This document shows, piece by piece, positions 50,582 through 52,761 of a DNA stretch of 52,761 nt (positions within the stretch are counted from its first letter, which is position 1; every line of letters starts with the position of its first letter). Where the stretch lies: NCBI GenBank assembly GCA_045613305.1, contig JAZLAU010000017.1, forward strand, positions 1 through 52,761. Direction: 5' to 3'. The notes beneath the pieces are model-generated. The model worked only from the letters and a program-made list of their open reading frames with translations. It was not told the origin of the DNA and made no database searches. The position numbers and the translations under genes were made by a program. Source of the stretch: SFTJ01 sp045613305 (GTDB taxonomy: Bacteria; Bacteroidota; Bacteroidia; Bacteroidales; Muribaculaceae).

Positions 50582-52096
50582 ATGAAGAAATCCACCATAT
50601 GGCTTTTAACTGTAGTTATGGCATTTGCCTTTCTGGGATTCATATATGTGCAAATCACATATATGGAAAACATGATTGACATGCGCAACGAGCAGTTCTC
50701 CGAATCAGTAATGCGAAGCCTAAACAGCGTATCTTCTCAGTTGGAACAAGATGAAACAAAATATTTCCTTGAAGAAGACATCGCCGACCTTGGTGTGCTT
50801 TACCCCAACCTAACAAAAAGCGAGTTTCAGTTTGACATAAAGCCGGGAAAACACCCTTTCATGACAAACAATGACTTGAACAAGCTGCCATCTCAAAAAA
50901 ACAATGATGACAACGAACAAAGCTCAAAAAGCTTCCAAGACAAATATCAAAGTGTTCAAGAAACATTAAAGGGACAATACCTATATCAGCGAGGCTTGCT
51001 CAACGAAGTCATACTTAACATCCTTAACCAATCGAGCAACCGACCTATTGAAGAAAGAGCAGATTCGGCTACCGTCAACAAATACTTAAAGCAACATTTG
51101 CAAAGCAACGGCCTGGACATTCCTTATGAATTTGCGCTGGTGAACCGCAATTCGGGCCTAATATACAAATCGGAAAATTTTGACGAGAAAAGCGAGAACA
51201 CTCACAACATTTACACCCAATTGCTGTTTCCAAACGACCCTATCGGAAAAATAACATACCTCAAAGTGAGTTTCCCAACGAAGAAAAACATTATATTTTC
51301 TTCAATCCGATTTATGATCCCGTCATTTGTGCTCTCTTTCATTCTGCTTGTAATATTTATCGTCACCATCACGATAGCATTCAAGCAAAAGCGATTGACC
51401 GAAATGAAGAACGACTTCATCAACAACATGACACACGAGTTCAAAACTCCAATTTCAACAATATCGCTTGCTGCGCAAATGCTTAACGACGACAGTGTGC
51501 GCAAAAGCCCAACAATGCTTCAGCACATTTCAACTGTCATCAACGACGAAACAAAACGACTTCGTTTTCAAGTTGAAAAAGTGCTACAGATGTCGATGTT
51601 CAATCGTCAAAAAGCCACACTTCGCTTGCAAGACATTGACGCCAACGCTACAATTTTCAACGTAGTCAACACCTTTAAACTTAAGGTGGAAAAATATGGC
51701 GGGTCAATAGAAACAAAACTTGAAGCCGAAGACCCAATAGTAAACGTTGACGAAATGCATTTCACCAATGTCATCTTCAATCTTCTCGACAATGCAGTTA
51801 AATATCGCAAAGAAGACACTCCGCTGCTCCTTAAGGTAAGCACAAGCAACACAAGCGACGACAAACTGCTAATATCGATTAGCGACAACGGCATTGGCAT
51901 TAAAAAAGAAGACTTAAAAAGAATTTTTGAGAAATTTTATCGCGTGTCAACCGGCAATCGCCACGACGTGAAAGGTTTCGGTTTAGGGCTAGCATACGTC
52001 CACAAAATGATAACCGAACTAAAGGGCGAAATAAGTGTTGACAGCGACTGCAATAAAGGTTCGAATTTTATAATCAAATTACCACTAATAAAATAA
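50582..52096 (+). CDS. rprX: Sensor histidine kinase, RprX-like
   Basis: 504 residues. TM1 about 5-24, periplasmic sensor region about 25-240 without a recognised domain, TM2 about 241-268, no clear HAMP, then HisKA with phospho-acceptor His285 (MTHEFKTPIS) and an HATPase_c domain with N box FNLLDNAVKYRKE, G1 ISDNGIGI and G2 GFGLGLAYV. All kinase boxes are intact. Partner response regulator gene starts 5 bases after the stop. Resembles Bacteroides RprX, first described in connection with altered porin and tetracycline phenotypes; the natural signal is unclear. Confidence 0.9.
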   Translation: MKKSTIWLLTVVMAFAFLGFIYVQITYMENMIDMRNEQFSESVMRSLNSVSSQLEQDETKYFLEEDIADLGVLYPNLTKSEFQFDIKPGKHPFMTNNDLNKLPSQKNNDDNEQSSKSFQDKYQSVQETLKGQYLYQRGLLNEVILNILNQSSNRPIEERADSATVNKYLKQHLQSNGLDIPYEFALVNRNSGLIYKSENFDEKSENTHNIYTQLLFPNDPIGKITYLKVSFPTKKNIIFSSIRFMIPSFVLSFILLVIFIVTITIAFKQKRLTEMKNDFINNMTHEFKTPISTISLAAQMLNDDSVRKSPTMLQHISTVINDETKRLRFQVEKVLQMSMFNRQKATLRLQDIDANATIFNVVNTFKLKVEKYGGSIETKLEAEDPIVNVDEMHFTNVIFNLLDNAVKYRKEDTPLLLKVSTSNTSDDKLLISISDNGIGIKKEDLKRIFEKFYRVSTGNRHDVKGFGLGLAYVHKMITELKGEISVDSDCNKGSNFIIKLPLIK

Positions 52097-52101
52097 AAAT
52101 T

Positions 52102-52761
52102 ATGGAAGAAAGAGTTCGTATTTTACTATGTGAAGACGATGAGAATTTAGGCATGCTTTTGCGCGAATACCTTCAAGCAAAAGGTTTCAATGCCGATTTG
52201 TTTGCCGACGGCGAAAGCGGTTACAAAGCTTTCCTTAAGGGCAAATACGACCTATGTGTTCTTGACGTGATGATGCCAAAGAAAGACGGCTTCCAACTTG
52301 CTCAAGAAATCCGCACTGTTATTAGCGATGTGCCCATCATATTCCTTACAGCAAAGTCACTTAAGGAAGACATCCTTGAAGGCTTCAAAATCGGCGCCGA
52401 CGATTACATCACCAAGCCTTTCAGCATGGAGGAACTTGTGTTCCGTATTGAAGCCATCCTTCGCCGCGTAAAGGGCAAAAAGGGCAAAGAAATCACTATG
52501 TACAAGATTGGCAAGTTCACTTTCGACACTCAAAAGCAAGTGCTCATGATTGACGACACTGCGACAAAACTCACAACCAAGGAATCTGAATTGCTAAGCT
52601 TGCTTTGCGCACACGTTAACGAAATCCTTGAACGCAACTTCGCATTGAAAACAATCTGGATTGACGACAACTACTTCAACGCTCGAAGCATGGACGTATA
52701 TATCACCAAACTTCGTAAGCACCTAAAGGCCGATCCTTCAATCGAAATCATCAACATTCAC
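52102..52761 (+). CDS. rprY: OmpR-family response regulator, RprY-like (3' end truncated by window edge)
   Basis: 220 codons are visible, with no stop before the window ends. Receiver domain about 1-120 with acidic pair Glu11-Asp13 (LCEDDEN), phospho-acceptor Asp55 (VLDVMMP), Thr83 and Lys105 (TKPF); winged-helix DNA-binding domain from about 130 (LTTKESELLSLL, recognition region SMDVYITKLRKHL). It is the cognate partner of the kinase encoded just upstream. Only the last part of the wing is missing, so nearly the whole protein is present. Confidence 0.95.
   Translation, partial: MEERVRILLCEDDENLGMLLREYLQAKGFNADLFADGESGYKAFLKGKYDLCVLDVMMPKKDGFQLAQEIRTVISDVPIIFLTAKSLKEDILEGFKIGADDYITKPFSMEELVFRIEAILRRVKGKKGKEITMYKIGKFTFDTQKQVLMIDDTATKLTTKESELLSLLCAHVNEILERNFALKTIWIDDNYFNARSMDVYITKLRKHLKADPSIEIINIH

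Noticed and set aside
1..52761. CRISPR arrays, insertion sequences, prophage genes, tRNA or rRNA genes
   Set aside because: No regular repeat array, transposase, integrase, cloverleaf-like or rRNA-like sequence was recognised on reading the intergenic regions of both strands.

Overview
The window is chromosomal DNA of a Bacteroidota species, most likely order Bacteroidales. The evidence is the promoter signature (TAnnTTTG at -7 with TTTG or TTG about 20 bases upstream, recognisable before many genes), the near absence of Shine-Dalgarno sequences, lineage-restricted families (DUF4296, DUF4298, DUF4301, DUF4369, OMP_b-brl_3 barrels), an RprX/RprY-type two-component pair, an EF-G2 paralog and a eukaryote-like isoleucyl-tRNA synthetase. 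Base composition is AT-rich apart from one short GC-rich cassette. I cannot name the genus.

Layout. 1-1025: 3' end of pyruvate phosphate dikinase with a strong terminator. 1218-2501: GC-rich ECF sigma/anti-sigma pair; the gap upstream (2502-3005) holds two copies of an ECF-like promoter and, between them, what looks like a short terminated transcript. 3006-5853: a TonB-receptor-like outer-membrane barrel and a membrane-tethered winged-helix regulator, a possible sensor/target pair. 5950-7882: DUF4298 and DUF4301 proteins. 7977-11019: RelA-type (p)ppGpp synthetase with a damaged hydrolase domain, overlapping a lipoprotein gene. 11096-11974: YpfJ-type zinc metallopeptidase. 12255-13361: rpsF-rpsR-rplI. 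13448-16388: tgt, LptF/LptG-type permease and a DUF4369 lipoprotein on the minus strand. 16568-17483: DEDDy exonuclease plus a small membrane protein; 17490-17993: a lone ECF sigma factor. 18173-21728: UvrD/PcrA helicase and carboxynorspermidine decarboxylase. 21819-25999: FAD dehydrogenase, thioesterase, dprA, nucleoside phosphorylase.

26112-36251 is a long minus-strand gene train transcribed ileS, DksA-like gene, lspA, DUF4296 lipoprotein, hisH, hisA, hisF, hisIE, ftsE, lysA, with many overlaps or tiny gaps. It mixes translation, lipoprotein maturation, late histidine biosynthesis and the last step of lysine biosynthesis. Then come gdhA, yraN, lon, an SDR, a large MFS transporter, the serine pathway pair serC-serA, rlmH and hemW, and finally fusA2 (EF-G-like) followed by rprX and the start of rprY, which runs off the window.

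Most of the region is ordinary core genome. No CRISPR array, transposon, prophage, rRNA or tRNA was recognised. The observations most worth a second look are: the swapped GIHH signature in the only IleS seen; the EF-G paralog that lacks the catalytic histidine; the putative ECF-controlled small RNA; the membrane-bound regulator beside an outer-membrane barrel, with helically phased repeats between them; and lost metal or catalytic residues in Tgt, the DksA-like protein, RelA and SerA.
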